From: Nonomuraea cavernae
GTDB taxonomy: Bacteria; Actinomycetota; Actinomycetes; Streptosporangiales; Streptosporangiaceae
DNA: 64,000 bases
Assembly (NCBI RefSeq): GCF_014646355.1
Contig: NZ_BMNH01000013.1
Coordinates: 124,001-188,000 of the forward strand
Direction of reading: 5' to 3'
The notes under the pieces were generated by a model, which ran no database searches, had not been told where the DNA came from, and was given only the letters and a program-made list of their open reading frames with translations. Both the position numbers and the translations under genes were made by a program. This document shows, piece by piece, positions 15,757-24,749 of this stretch. Position 1 is the first letter of the stretch. Each line of letters starts with the position of its first letter.

Positions 15757-15938
15757 AACCTCAAGGATGTCCCCTGAAAGCCCCTATGTCAGATTTTGCG
15801 GACACAAAGAATGCTCGACCCGCCCTGCCGCCGGGCGCCCGGACGCGGCGACCCGCCTACCGGCACACGCTGCTCTCCGACGTCCGCCGAGAGCTGACAA
15901 CGCTCCCGGCGACCGGGCGACTGCGCGAGGCTGGAGGT

Positions 15939-16625
15939 ATGAAGGCGACGTTCGTGCTCGTGCACAGCCTGTCCGTGGGCCCGTCGACGTGGGAGCCGGT
16001 GGCCCGCGCGCTGGAGCGCCGTGGGCACGCGGCCGTGGTGCCCGATCTGACCGGTGTGGCCCAGGGTGGGCCTCCCTACTGGCCGCGGGTGGTGGAGGCG
16101 GTGCGCGCGGCGACGCCCGAAACGGCGATCGTGCTGGCCGGGCACAGCAACGCCGGCCTGTACCTCCCGGTGGTGCGTGAGGGGCTGGGCGAGCGGGTGG
16201 TGTCGTGCCTGTTCGCCGACGCGCACCTACCGCCGGCCGAGGGGCTGGTCCGGGTGGCCGATGAGGCGTTCCTCCCGTTCCTGCGCGAGCTGGCCGACGA
16301 GTCCGGGGTGCTGCCGCGCTGGACCGACTGGTGGAGCGAGGAGGACGTCACGGCCCTGCTGCCCGATCCGGCGACGCGGGCGCGGGTGGTCGAGGAGCAG
16401 CCCCGCCTGCCGCTCGCCGCCTACACCCAGTCCATCCCGGTCCCCGCCGGGTGGGACACGGTCAGGTGCGCCTGCCTCTGGTACGGCCCGCCATACGACA
16501 AGGTGGCGGAGGAGGCGGCGCGGCGCGGCTGGCCCGTGCTGCGCACGCCCGGCCGGCACCTGCACCAGGTCGTCGATCCGGAGGGAGTGGCCGACGCGCT
16601 GCTGAAGCTCTCGCGCACGTCGTGA
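15939..16625 (+). CDS. Alpha/beta hydrolase
   Basis: The 228-residue protein starts at ATG 15939, which has GGAGG 4-5 bases upstream; the frame is open further upstream but without support. The alpha/beta-hydrolase fold is shown by the N-terminal FVLVHSLSVGPSTW oxyanion-hole region and by the nucleophile elbow LAGHSNAG (Ser near residue 72). A catalytic His lies in the C-terminal GRHLHQVVDPE. An acidic third residue is probably in the preceding cap-strand region. It is divergent from the PLP enzyme. Substrate unknown; the family includes esterases and lactonases. Confidence 0.85.
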   Translation: MKATFVLVHSLSVGPSTWEPVARALERRGHAAVVPDLTGVAQGGPPYWPRVVEAVRAATPETAIVLAGHSNAGLYLPVVREGLGERVVSCLFADAHLPPAEGLVRVADEAFLPFLRELADESGVLPRWTDWWSEEDVTALLPDPATRARVVEEQPRLPLAAYTQSIPVPAGWDTVRCACLWYGPPYDKVAEEAARRGWPVLRTPGRHLHQVVDPEGVADALLKLSRTS

Positions 16626-16734
16626 CTTCCGGTGGAACGGCATCGGCTCGTCGAGGATCGTCCGGCTCACCCGGTCCGGAAGAGCCGACCCGCCATGAAT
16701 CAGCTGTACGACCGCGAAACCGACGGCATGACGG

Positions 16735-17613
16735 TCATTCAGGCGGACGAGGTCGGGACGTGCCGGCGTCCTGCTGGGGCGAGGCCGGCACCAGGATCTC
16801 CTCGGTGTCCTTGTCACGCGTCGCCCAGAGATAGACCAGCGCGCCGACGAACAGCACGATCGAGGTCCACTGGTTGATCCGCAGCCCCAGCAACGTCACC
16901 GCGTGGTCCACTCCGCCGACCGGGTCGATCCGCAGCCCCTCGATCCAGAACCGCCCCAGCGTATAGCCGGCGACGTAGAGGGCGAACAGGCGGCCATGTC
17001 GCAGCGTGAGCCGCCTGCCGGCCAGGATCAGCCCGAAACCGAGCGCCACGTTCCACAGCGACTCGTACAGGAACGTCGGGTGGTAGAGCACGCCCGGCTC
17101 GCCTCCGTGCGCCTGGTCGATCTCCAGGCCCCACGGCAAGGTGGTCGGACCGCCGTACAGCTCCTGGTTGAACCAGTTGCCCCAGCGGGCGATCGCCTGC
17201 CCGAACGCGATGCCGGGCGCGACCGTGTCGGCCACGGCACTGAGGGACAGCCCCCGGCGGCGGCAGGCCAGCCACACGCCCACGCCACCCAGAGCGACCG
17301 CGCCCCAGATGCTGAGCCCGCCCTCCCAGATGAACAGCGCCTGGTAGGGCTCCTTGATCGCACGTGGGCCGAAGTAGGTCTGCCAGTCGACGACGACGTG
17401 GTAGAGACGGGCGCCGATCAGGCCGAAGATCACCCCGGGAACCGCGATGTCGCTGATCGTGCCTTTCTCGCCGCCCCGAGCGCGCCAGCGGCGCTCGCTC
17501 AGCCAGACGCCGAAGACGATTCCGACGATGAAGCACAACGCGTAGGCCCGGATCGGGATGAATCCGAGATGCCAGACCCCCACGGAAGGGCTGGGAATCA
17601 ACGCGAGGGGCAT
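16735..17613 (-). CDS. lgt: Prolipoprotein diacylglyceryl transferase
   Basis: The 292-residue membrane enzyme attaches diacylglycerol from phosphatidylglycerol to the lipobox cysteine of prolipoproteins, several of which are encoded in this window. Family motifs are GARLYHVVVDW, IWEGGLSIWGA, the signature ARWGNWFNQELYGGPT and HPTFLYESLWN, with about seven helices. GRFWIEGLRID carries the conserved late Arg-Glu. The C-terminal tail from residue about 272 is hydrophilic. The start is ATG 17613; the N terminus MPLALIPSPSVGVWHLG matches the usual short lead into helix 1. It stands as a single gene. Confidence 0.97.
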   Translation of the reverse strand: MPLALIPSPSVGVWHLGFIPIRAYALCFIVGIVFGVWLSERRWRARGGEKGTISDIAVPGVIFGLIGARLYHVVVDWQTYFGPRAIKEPYQALFIWEGGLSIWGAVALGGVGVWLACRRRGLSLSAVADTVAPGIAFGQAIARWGNWFNQELYGGPTTLPWGLEIDQAHGGEPGVLYHPTFLYESLWNVALGFGLILAGRRLTLRHGRLFALYVAGYTLGRFWIEGLRIDPVGGVDHAVTLLGLRINQWTSIVLFVGALVYLWATRDKDTEEILVPASPQQDAGTSRPRPPE

Positions 17614-17704
17614 GGCGGCGACGCTAGTGGATCCGACCTCACTTGGCAGCGTCTGTGACCTGATCGTGCGTGACGCGGCCCGCCGGGCGGCTGCGACCGT
17701 CCGC

Positions 17705-18370
17705 TCAGATGTCGGTGACGCGGATGCCGGCGTGCGCCTTGTAGCGGCGGTTGATCGAGATGAGGTTGGCCGTCAGCGCCTCGACCTGGGCGGCGTTGCG
17801 CAGCCGGCCACCGTAGACGCCCCGCACCCCGGGGATGACCGCCGCCAGCGCCTGCACCAGGTCGGTGGCCTCCCGGTCCTCGCCGAGCACCAGCACGTCG
17901 AGGTCCACCTTGTCCACCGCGGGGTCCATCAGCACCACGGCGGACACGTGGTGGAACGCGGCCACCACCCGGCTGTCCGGCAGCACGGCGGCGGCCTGCT
18001 GGGCGGCGCTGCCCTCCTCGACCGGCAGCGCGAAGGCGCCCTTCTTGTCGAAGCCGAGCGGGTTGACGCAGTCGATGACGATCTTCCCGGCCAGTTCGGC
18101 GCGCAGCGACTCCAGCAGGGCCTTGTGCCCGTCGTACGGCACCGCCACGATCACGACGTCCGCCTCGGTGGCGACCACCGCGTTCTCCGCGCCGCGCGCG
18201 CCGTGCCCGATCGAGTCGGCCGCCTCCTGCGCCCGCCCGGCGCTGCGCGATCCGATCAGCACCGGATGCCTCGCCAGCGCGAACCGCCGCGCCAGCCCCT
18301 TCCCCTGGTCGCCGGTGCCGCCGAGGATGCCGATGGAAAGTCCGCTCACGTCAGTCATAGGCGGCATCAT
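17705..18370 (-). CDS. npdG: F420-dependent NADP reductase
   Basis: The protein is 217-221 residues depending on the start and passes hydride between reduced F420 and NADP+. The N-terminal Rossmann motif GILGGTGDQGKGLARRFA is diagnostic, followed by the phosphate-contacting IGSRSAGRAQEAA and by VIVAVPYDGH and VIDCVNPLGF. Family positions FHHVSA and GGRLRNAAQVEALTANLISINRRYK are also present. ATG 18370 (Met-Met-Pro-Pro-Met-Thr) has a GAGGGGGG sequence 5 bases upstream, so I prefer it to ATG 18358. Its presence implies the organism makes coenzyme F420, as most actinomycetes do. Confidence 0.93.
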   Translation of the reverse strand: MMPPMTDVSGLSIGILGGTGDQGKGLARRFALARHPVLIGSRSAGRAQEAADSIGHGARGAENAVVATEADVVIVAVPYDGHKALLESLRAELAGKIVIDCVNPLGFDKKGAFALPVEEGSAAQQAAAVLPDSRVVAAFHHVSAVVLMDPAVDKVDLDVLVLGEDREATDLVQALAAVIPGVRGVYGGRLRNAAQVEALTANLISINRRYKAHAGIRVTDI

Positions 18371-18583
18371 GCCATCCCCCCTCAAAGCCACCCTCGGGCC
18401 ACCCCCACCTGACTCCCCTGCTCGGGCAGGGTGCGCCGGATCCGGCGGGCCCCCTCGACGACGCCCGTGACGTGGTCCGGCGCCGGGAGCGACGTCCAGC
18501 GGGTGGTGACACCGGCGCGGCACGAGCCGCCGGACGTCGCCAACCGGTCGGCGCGGCCGGGGCCCGTCGTGCACGATGGTCTG

Positions 18584-19162
18584 ATGGACCCTGCATCGGT
18601 GGCCCTGCTCCGAGACCTTCTCGCCGAGACGGGCTGGATCGAGCGCACCCGGGAGTTCGGCCTGGCACTGCGGGCCACGCGATCACCGGGCGGCCTGCTG
18701 CTCGTGGGCACGCCCGACGAGGAGCCCTGGCACCTGACCGCCCATCTCGACGACGAGGCGAGGCTGTCGGGCCTGACGCAGCTCACTCCCACGCTCGTGC
18801 GCTGGGCTCCGCCCGCCGACGCGCCTGCCCACCTGCGGATCGGGCTCGACCGCATCCACCGGGCCGGGCGGGGCGAGACGCTGTTCGTGGTGACCGAGCG
18901 CCAGGCTCCGGTGCCGCTGCTCGAACGCGTCGACGACGCCCGCCGTACGGGGGCCACCATCCTGGCGCTAGAGGGCGCCGACGGCGAGCTGGCCGGGCTG
19001 GCCCACGACGCGATCGCCGTGCCGGCGCGCGGGCCCGTCACCTTCGACGGCGCCCAGCACCTGGTCAGCGCCGCCGCCGGTGAGCAGCCCCGGCGTCCCG
19101 GCCTGCGTGAGCGACTGGCCCGCCTGCTGGAGAAGGTCAGCGGTCCGCACGTCAACGACTGA
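18584..19162 (+). CDS. Conserved hypothetical protein (192 aa)
   Basis: The soluble 192-residue protein starts at ATG 18584. It has no signal or membrane segment. The N-terminal half reads WIERTREFGLALRATRSPGGLLLVGTPDEEPWHLTAHLDDEA. The C-terminal half, GETLFVVTERQAPVPLLERVDDARRTGATILAL, alternates strands and helices in a way that resembles a minimal SIS or Rossmann-like sheet, but I cannot confirm a family. It is divergent from npdG, with 213 bp between the starts. Confidence 0.7.
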   Translation: MDPASVALLRDLLAETGWIERTREFGLALRATRSPGGLLLVGTPDEEPWHLTAHLDDEARLSGLTQLTPTLVRWAPPADAPAHLRIGLDRIHRAGRGETLFVVTERQAPVPLLERVDDARRTGATILALEGADGELAGLAHDAIAVPARGPVTFDGAQHLVSAAAGEQPRRPGLRERLARLLEKVSGPHVND

Positions 19163-19176
19163 CCCCGGCGACGAGG

Positions 19177-20118
19177 TCAGAGCGGCTGGAGGTGGCCGAC
19201 CAGGGTGGCGTCGAGGGCCGCCGTGGCGTCCTCGATCGCGCTGATCACGACCGCCTGCACGGGGTCGGGCTGCCCCGACCGGGTGCGGCTGATCCGCGTG
19301 ACGGCGTCCAGCCGCCGTGACCCCACGTCGCGCAGATCGCTGACCCGCACCTCACCCTCGGGCACGTCGAGCAGGGCCAGCGCGGGCACGATCGCCACCC
19401 CGTGCCCGGCCGCCACCAGCGCCAGCGTGGGCCCGAAGTCCGTGATGACGTGCACCTTGCGCGGCTCGAAGCCGTGCAGCCCGGCCAGGCGGTCCAGCGC
19501 CTGCCCGCTCGCCTGGCCGGGCTCGCCGGCCACCCACGGCACCTCCGCCAGGTCGGCGACCGAACGGGGCGGGTCGGGCCAGTCCGGAGGCATCACGATG
19601 CGGTACTCGTCGACGTAGAAGGCGTGGGTGGCCAGCGACGGCTGGGCGAGCACGGGCAGGCTCATGTCCTGCTCGGTGATCAGCACGTCGACGGCGCCGA
19701 GTCTCAGCTCCTGCAGCGCGGGCGGACCGTACACCTCGTGGATGATCGGGACGATCTGGGGATGGCGGGCGGCCAGGTCACGCATGGCCGGCACCAGCAT
19801 GTGCTTGATCACCGTGGGGAAGGCGGCGATCCGCACCGGGCCCGCCAGCCGTTCAGTGAAGCGGGTGAGCTCGCGACGCGCCTCGGCCAGCTCGTCCTCG
19901 ACCCGTTCGGCGTAGCCGGCGAGCACCCGGCCGGCCGGGGTGAGGGAGACGCGGCGCTGGGAGCGGTCGATGAGCGCCAGCCCGACCTCGCGCTCAAGCT
20001 GGGCGAGCTGCTGCGAGACGGCCGAGGGGGTCAGGTAGAGGGCTTCGGCGGCCCGCATCACTCCGCCTCGGCGGGCGACCTCGTGCAGCACCCGTAATCG
20101 CCGGGGGTCGATCTCCAT
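19177..20118 (-). CDS. LysR family transcriptional regulator
   Basis: The 313-residue protein has the classic LysR N-terminal HTH (RRLRVLHEVARRGGVMRAAEALYLTPSAVSQQLAQLEREVGLALIDRSQRRVSLTPAG, residues 6-65), a linker helix and a periplasmic-binding-like effector domain from about residue 90 (VRIAAFPTVIKHMLVPAM... GVAIVPALAL). Length is standard. It is divergent from a small membrane gene, with 64 bp between starts. Its target is probably that gene or itself; no LysR box (T-N11-A) stands out. Confidence 0.93.
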   Translation of the reverse strand: MEIDPRRLRVLHEVARRGGVMRAAEALYLTPSAVSQQLAQLEREVGLALIDRSQRRVSLTPAGRVLAGYAERVEDELAEARRELTRFTERLAGPVRIAAFPTVIKHMLVPAMRDLAARHPQIVPIIHEVYGPPALQELRLGAVDVLITEQDMSLPVLAQPSLATHAFYVDEYRIVMPPDWPDPPRSVADLAEVPWVAGEPGQASGQALDRLAGLHGFEPRKVHVITDFGPTLALVAAGHGVAIVPALALLDVPEGEVRVSDLRDVGSRRLDAVTRISRTRSGQPDPVQAVVISAIEDATAALDATLVGHLQPL

Positions 20119-20182
20119 GCAGGAGAGCTTACGCCCTCATGCAGATTTCTTTAATTGCGCTTCAGATCATCCGGTTCGGACA

Positions 20183-20443
20183 ATGGCCCTCATGGATCTT
20201 CTCCTCGACGCTCTCGGCTGGCTCGGCGCGGGCCTGCTCGTGCTCGGCTACGGCCTCATCTCGACCTCGCGGCTGTCCGGAGACAGCGTGGCCTACCAGG
20301 TCATCAACGTGGTCGGCTCGATCACCCTGATGGTCAACAGCGCCTACAACGACGCCTGGCCGTCGGCCGGTCTCAACCTGGTGTGGGCCGCGATCGGCGT
20401 GGTCGCCCTGGTCAAGCTCGTCCGGATCACCACCGCCCGGTGA
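20183..20443 (+). CDS. Small CBU_0592-like membrane protein
   Basis: The 86-residue protein (83 if it starts at ATG 20192) has three hydrophobic segments: LGAGLLVLGYGLIS, YQVINVVGSITLMVNSAY and AGLNLVWAAIGVVALVKLV. The motif LGYGLISTSRLSGDSVAYQVINVVGS is characteristic of the CBU_0592 family of uncharacterised integral membrane proteins. It is divergent from the LysR regulator, which may control it. Confidence 0.75.
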   Translation: MALMDLLLDALGWLGAGLLVLGYGLISTSRLSGDSVAYQVINVVGSITLMVNSAYNDAWPSAGLNLVWAAIGVVALVKLVRITTAR

Positions 20444-20468
20444 TCGCCGAGCCGGCCGGGATCGGAGG

Positions 20469-20654
20469 TCAGTCGTCGTCCTGGTCGGCCTCATCCCATG
20501 CCTTGTTGCGGTCGGCGGCGCGCTGCAGCGCGCCGGCGGCCTCCTGTTCGCTCGCGTAGGGACCCATCCGGTCCTTGTTGGGGCAGCCCTTTTCGGGCTC
20601 GACCCGCATGTGCTTGAGACAGAACCACCACTGGCCATCGCTCACGAGGCTCAT
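20469..20654 (-). CDS. Small conserved actinobacterial protein (61 aa)
   Basis: The 61-residue soluble protein (WWFCLKHMRVEPEKGCPNKDRMGPY) has two Cys and one His, a possible small metal or redox site, and an acidic C-terminal tail AWDEADQDDD. Proteins with the pattern QWW(F/Y)C..H..VEPE.GCPNKDR.GPY are widespread in actinobacteria without assigned function. It is divergent from map, with only 23 bp between starts. Confidence 0.8.
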   Translation of the reverse strand: MSLVSDGQWWFCLKHMRVEPEKGCPNKDRMGPYASEQEAAGALQRAADRNKAWDEADQDDD

Positions 20655-20677
20655 TCTGCCCCGTAGACTCGTGTTTC

Positions 20678-21526
20678 ATGACGACACTGCTCCAGCCAGG
20701 GCGAGTTTCGCCCATCCGGAAGGTTCCCGCCCACATCGAGCGGCCGGAGTACGTCGGCAAGAAGCGCCCCAAGACCGGCGAGTCCGACGTCAAGACCCCG
20801 GAGACGATCGAGCGGATGCGCGTGGCGGGCCGGATCGCCGCGCAGGCCCTCGAAGAGGTGGGCAAGCACGTCCAGCCGGGTGTCACCACCGACGAGCTCG
20901 ACCGCGTCGGCCACGAGTTCCTCATCGGCCACGGCGCCTACCCGAGCACGCTCGGCTACAAGGGCTATCCCAAGTCCCTGTGCACCTCGATCAACGAGGT
21001 GATCTGCCACGGCATCCCCGACGACACCGTGCTGCGCGAGGGCGACATCGTCAACGTCGACATCACCGCGTTCATCGGCGGCGTCCACGGCGACACCGAC
21101 GCCACGTTCCTGGTGGGCGAGGTCGACGAGGAGTCGCGGCTGCTGGTCGAGCGCACCCGCGAGGCCATGATGCGGGCGATCAAGGCGGTGGCGCCGGGCC
21201 GGCAGCTCAACGTGGTGGGGCGGGTCATCGAGGCCTACGCCAAGAGATTCGGCTATGGAGTGGTGCGCGACTTCACCGGTCACGGCATCGGCACGACGTT
21301 CCACTCCGGTCTGATGGTGCCCCACTACGACGACCCGTCGCTGCGGGTGGAGCTGGTGCCGGGCATGACCTTCACCATCGAGCCGATGCTGACGCTGGGC
21401 ACGATCGACTACGACATCTGGCCCGACAAGTGGACCGCGGTGACCAGGGACCGCAAGCGCACGGCGCAGTTCGAGCACACGATCATGGTGACCGAGACCG
21501 GCAGCGAGATCCTCACCTTGCCTTAG
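20678..21526 (+). CDS. map: Methionine aminopeptidase, type I
   Basis: The 282-residue enzyme removes the initiator Met from nascent proteins. The five metal ligands of the pita-bread fold are recognisable: Asp in IVNVDITAF, Asp in GDTDATF, His in FTGHGIGTTFHSG, Glu in FTIEPML and Glu in AQFEHTIMV. The N-terminal extension of about 40 residues (RVSPIRKVPAHIERPEYVGKK) contains the proline-rich sequence seen in mycobacterial MapB-type (type 1c) enzymes that may contact the ribosome. A TAGACT hexamer at 20664-20669 lies just upstream of ATG 20678, so the mRNA has almost no leader. The 3' end overlaps the convergent HATPase gene by 14 bp. Confidence 0.96.
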   Translation: MTTLLQPGRVSPIRKVPAHIERPEYVGKKRPKTGESDVKTPETIERMRVAGRIAAQALEEVGKHVQPGVTTDELDRVGHEFLIGHGAYPSTLGYKGYPKSLCTSINEVICHGIPDDTVLREGDIVNVDITAFIGGVHGDTDATFLVGEVDEESRLLVERTREAMMRAIKAVAPGRQLNVVGRVIEAYAKRFGYGVVRDFTGHGIGTTFHSGLMVPHYDDPSLRVELVPGMTFTIEPMLTLGTIDYDIWPDKWTAVTRDRKRTAQFEHTIMVTETGSEILTLP

Positions 21527-21905
21527 GCACCGCGCCGGTGACCGTGGTGCCCTCACCCGGCACACTGTTGACCGACAGGTTGCCGCCGACGTCGGTGAAG
21601 GCGGCCCGCATCCGCGCGATGCCCCGCCCCCCGGCCCTGCCCGGGTCGAACCCGGCGCCGTGATCGCTCACCGTCATGCGCAGGCCGCTACCGCCGATGG
21701 TCACCGCGATCGACACCACCTCGGCGCCGCTGTGCGCCTCGACGTTGGCCAGCGCCTCGCGGATGGCGGTCAGCACCGCCTGCGCGATGCGCGACGGCAC
21801 GTCGGTGGCGGGCAGCGCCCACCTCTCCACACGGATGCCGGTGCGCTCGGACCACTCCGTCACATCGCATTCGAGCGCCTCGGCCAGGCTTCGTCCCCCA
21901 CGCAT
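21513..21905 (-). CDS. HATPase-only sensor-kinase-like protein
   Basis: From ATG 21905 the product is about 130 residues. It holds a GHKL ATPase domain of the NarL-partner histidine kinase type: N box AIREALANVEAHSGAEVVSI, G1 box MTVSDHGAGFDPGRAGGRGIARM, and the C-terminal GGNLSVNSVPGEGTTVTGAVP. No dimerisation-phosphoacceptor His or membrane sensor is encoded upstream in frame (GTG/ATG choices up to 21953 add only about 16 residues). It may act as an ATP-binding adapter or be the remnant of a kinase. It is convergent with map. Confidence 0.7.
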   Translation of the reverse strand: MRGGRSLAEALECDVTEWSERTGIRVERWALPATDVPSRIAQAVLTAIREALANVEAHSGAEVVSIAVTIGGSGLRMTVSDHGAGFDPGRAGGRGIARMRAAFTDVGGNLSVNSVPGEGTTVTGAVPKAR

Positions 21906-22108
21906 GCGTGTCTCTTTGGACAACTCAACTCGCCTTCCTGAGCACCCGAGCATCGCCGGCCCCCCGCAGCCCGCGTTTCCGCGCGGCGCGCGATCCCCCG
22001 GTGAACTGCGCGTCCAGCTGTGGAAGTGATGCCCGTCTCCCCTTCAGGCAAGGCTACCCGGCTGCTCGGAGCCGTGTTGCCTCCGGTTATGTGGCCCTTG
22101 CCATCCGG

Positions 22109-24085
22109 TTACTCGCCCTTGTCGGCACGGTTGAGGCGGGCGAGGTAGGCGTTGTAGGAGTCGAGCTCGGGGTCACCCGCGCCGCTGCGGTCGGCCCGCC
22201 GGTCGGCCCGGCGGGCCTGTCGGTCCTCGTCCTTGTACCACTGGACGGCGATGGTCAGCAGCACGATGAGCGTCGGTATCTCACCGAACCCCCAGGCGAT
22301 CGCCCCGCCGTTCTGCTGCTCCTGGAGCAGCGACTCTCCCCAGGTGCGGCCCAGTTGTTCGTACCAGCCGGACGCGATCAGGGTGCCCGTCATCATCAGC
22401 GCCACCCCGAAGAACGCGTGGAACGGCATGGTCACGAACAGCGTCAGGAGCTTGCCGACGTACGGCAGGCGGTGCGGCGCCGGGTCGACCCCGATGATGA
22501 CCCAGAAGAACAGCGACCCGCTGATCAGGAAGTGCAGGGTCATCCAGATGTGCCCGAGGTGCTCCTCCATGGCCGAGGCGAACAACGGCGTGAAGTAGAG
22601 CGCGTAGGTCGAGACGATGAAGAGGGCGGTGGCGATGGCCGGATGGGCGAGGACCCGGACGACCCGGCTGTGCAGGATGGTCGTCAGCCACTCGCGCGGC
22701 CCGCGGTCGCCCCGCCTGACGGCCGGCCGGATCGCGCGCAGGGCGAGCGTGACGGGCCCGCCGAGCACCAGGAAGATCGGCACGATCATGGACAGCGTCA
22801 TGTGCTCGATCATGTGCACGTCGAACATGACCTTGGCGTAGCGGGCCAGGCCGCTCTGGGTGGCGAAGACCAGGATCGCCACACCGGCGAACCACGACAC
22901 GGTGCGTCCCCACGGCCAGGAGTCGCCACGCCTGAGCAGCCTGACCACCCCGGCGCCGTACAGGCCGGCCAGCGCGGCGGCGACCAGCGCGAAGAACAGG
23001 TCGAGCCACCAGAGCGAGAGGACGTTGCCCACCGTGATCGGCGGCGGCATCGGGAAGCCGAGCAGGTCGAAGGCGCGGTCGGCGGGCAGGATGACCGGCG
23101 GCGGCGCGGTGCGCGAGAGCGCGACGGCCAGGCCCATGGTGGCGAGCATGAGCAGCGTCTCGCCGCCCGCCAGCCGGGTGAACGCGTGGGGCCGCCCCTC
23201 GCCGAGGCTCACCAGCGTGCGCTGCCGGTGCCACCAGCCCACGTAGCCGAGCAGCACGAACGCGACGATCTTCGCCACGACCAGCAGGCCGTAGGACGAC
23301 GTCCAGAGGTCGGAGACGTTGGCCAGCCGCGCGATGACGCTGAACACGCCGGACAGGCCGACGCCGACGTAGCACCACAGGGCGAGCCTGGAGAACCTGG
23401 CGGCGGCGATGTCGAGCCGAGGCAGGCCGCGCACGGCGTGCAGCGCGACGACGACGAGCCCGCCCACCCACAGGGCGAGCGAGAGCAGGTGCAGCGACAG
23501 GCCGGAGACGGCCAGGTCGTGGTTGGGCGAGGAGGCGGAGTGGCCGGTGAGCGCCGGCGGCAGCAGCGTCACCAGCGCCAGCACCAGCAGGGCGGCCGAC
23601 GCCCCCGCGGTGATGGCCCCGCGCGAGAACAGCGCGATCGCCATCGCGAACAGCACCACGAGCGTGAGCGCGATGCCCTGGCTGGTCTGGGTGGCGTAGC
23701 TGGTCAGGTAGTTGCCGGTGAGCACCTGGGTGACCGGCCGGCCCCACGAGTCGGCCACGCCGAACAGCAGCGTGAGGAAGGCCGCGGCGCCCCAGGCCAC
23801 CGCGGTCCACGAGGCGGCCTGCACGTCGCGCAGCGCGTCGCGGCCGAGCACGCCCTTGTCGTTGGGCAGCAGCATGGTGGCCGTCAGCAGCAGGCCGACG
23901 GTGAGGACGCCCGCCACGTCCATGGCGAGCTTGGACAGCGGCAGCCCCCACCGGGTGATCACGCCGGCGTCGGGCAGCCCGGCGATGATCCGGGGGAAGG
24001 CCGCGCCTCCCACGATCATGGCGATCACCAGTCCGGCGACGGACGCGGCGGACGCGACGACCGCCAGACGCGCGGCCCTCGTCAC
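22109..24085 (-). CDS. CopD copper-resistance domain fused to CtaG cytochrome c oxidase assembly domain
   Basis: The 658-residue membrane protein has two halves. Residues about 1-330 resemble CopD (LTLVVLFAMAIAL, SLHLLSLALWVGGLVVVALHAVRG with the typical H..A.WVGG). Residues about 365-640 are caa3_CtaG-like, with DVHMIEHMTLSMIVPIFLVLGGPVTL, FTPLFASAMEEHLGHIWMTLHFLISG and HAFFGVALM, whose membrane His/Met residues bind copper. The fused form is common in actinobacteria and is thought to move copper to cytochrome oxidase. It starts at GTG 24085, overlapping the CopC gene stop as GTGA, so it is translationally coupled. Residues about 610-640 are a charged cytoplasmic tail. Confidence 0.92.
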   Translation of the reverse strand: MTRAARLAVVASAASVAGLVIAMIVGGAAFPRIIAGLPDAGVITRWGLPLSKLAMDVAGVLTVGLLLTATMLLPNDKGVLGRDALRDVQAASWTAVAWGAAAFLTLLFGVADSWGRPVTQVLTGNYLTSYATQTSQGIALTLVVLFAMAIALFSRGAITAGASAALLVLALVTLLPPALTGHSASSPNHDLAVSGLSLHLLSLALWVGGLVVVALHAVRGLPRLDIAAARFSRLALWCYVGVGLSGVFSVIARLANVSDLWTSSYGLLVVAKIVAFVLLGYVGWWHRQRTLVSLGEGRPHAFTRLAGGETLLMLATMGLAVALSRTAPPPVILPADRAFDLLGFPMPPPITVGNVLSLWWLDLFFALVAAALAGLYGAGVVRLLRRGDSWPWGRTVSWFAGVAILVFATQSGLARYAKVMFDVHMIEHMTLSMIVPIFLVLGGPVTLALRAIRPAVRRGDRGPREWLTTILHSRVVRVLAHPAIATALFIVSTYALYFTPLFASAMEEHLGHIWMTLHFLISGSLFFWVIIGVDPAPHRLPYVGKLLTLFVTMPFHAFFGVALMMTGTLIASGWYEQLGRTWGESLLQEQQNGGAIAWGFGEIPTLIVLLTIAVQWYKDEDRQARRADRRADRSGAGDPELDSYNAYLARLNRADKGE

Positions 24086-24705
24086 GGCTTCTTCTTGCGC
24101 ATGCTGAGCAGGAACCCGACCCCGATGCCGGCCAGCGCCCCGACGACGACGAGCAGCCAGACGGGGAACGCGACCGAGGATTCCTCCTGGGACGCCGCCT
24201 GCGTGGCGTCCGGCTGCGACACCTGTCCTGCCGTCTGCTCGGCGGTGGGGGCGGCGGTGGGCTCGGCCGCGGATCCGGCGGTCGGCTCAGCCGACGCGGA
24301 CGGCGCCGCGGACGGCTCGGCGGTCGGCTCGGCGGTCGGCGGCGCGCCCTTGACGGTGAACGGGATCTCGCCCTCCACCGGGTGACCGTCGGAGGAGACG
24401 ACGCGGTAGGCGATCGTGTAGGCGCCGTCGGGCAGGGTGCCGCCGAGCCGCTGCGTCACCACCGGGCCGTCGGCCGTGGGGGCGCCGAGCTGGTGCTCGG
24501 CGCCGTCCGCGGCACGGACGATGACGAACGGCATGCGGACCTTCGCGGTGAACTCGAGCGTGACCTCGTCGATCTTCTTGACCGTCGCGCCCTTGGCCGG
24601 GTCGCTGCGCTTGAGCGCGTCGTGTGCCAGGGCGGGCACGGCGGCGCCGATCACGAGCAGGGCGGCGAGGATCGCGGTGAGGGACGTGAGCAGGGTTCTC
24701 TTCAT
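24082..24705 (-). CDS. copC: CopC-domain copper-binding exported protein
   Basis: The 207-residue protein has a signal peptide (MKRTLLTSLTAILAALLVIG, cleavage AVPALA-H) so that the mature protein begins with His, the usual CopC copper ligand. The CopC beta-barrel follows (HDALKRSDPAKGATVKKIDEVTLEF... IAYRVVSSDGHPVEGEIPFTV), with the second copper-site His in SSDGHPVEG. A low-complexity PTAEPTAEPSAAP linker of about 60 residues leads to a C-terminal membrane helix and KKKP anchor. It is coupled to the CopD-CtaG gene. It likely delivers periplasmic-side copper to that partner. Confidence 0.93.
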   Translation of the reverse strand: MKRTLLTSLTAILAALLVIGAAVPALAHDALKRSDPAKGATVKKIDEVTLEFTAKVRMPFVIVRAADGAEHQLGAPTADGPVVTQRLGGTLPDGAYTIAYRVVSSDGHPVEGEIPFTVKGAPPTAEPTAEPSAAPSASAEPTAGSAAEPTAAPTAEQTAGQVSQPDATQAASQEESSVAFPVWLLVVVGALAGIGVGFLLSMRKKKP

Positions 24706-24749
24706 GGCATCCCCAGGCTACCGACGCCGCCCCACGGTCCGGGACTCAG

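Noticed and set aside
18368..18583. Extended 289-residue version of the F420 reductase
   Set aside because: The extension has no similarity to the family and lacks a ribosome site, whereas ATG 18370 has GAGGGGGG at the right distance.
20107..20182. A second small gene starting at 20117/20139 ahead of the CBU_0592-like protein
   Set aside because: The frames start inside the divergent promoter region and add sequence not typical of the family.
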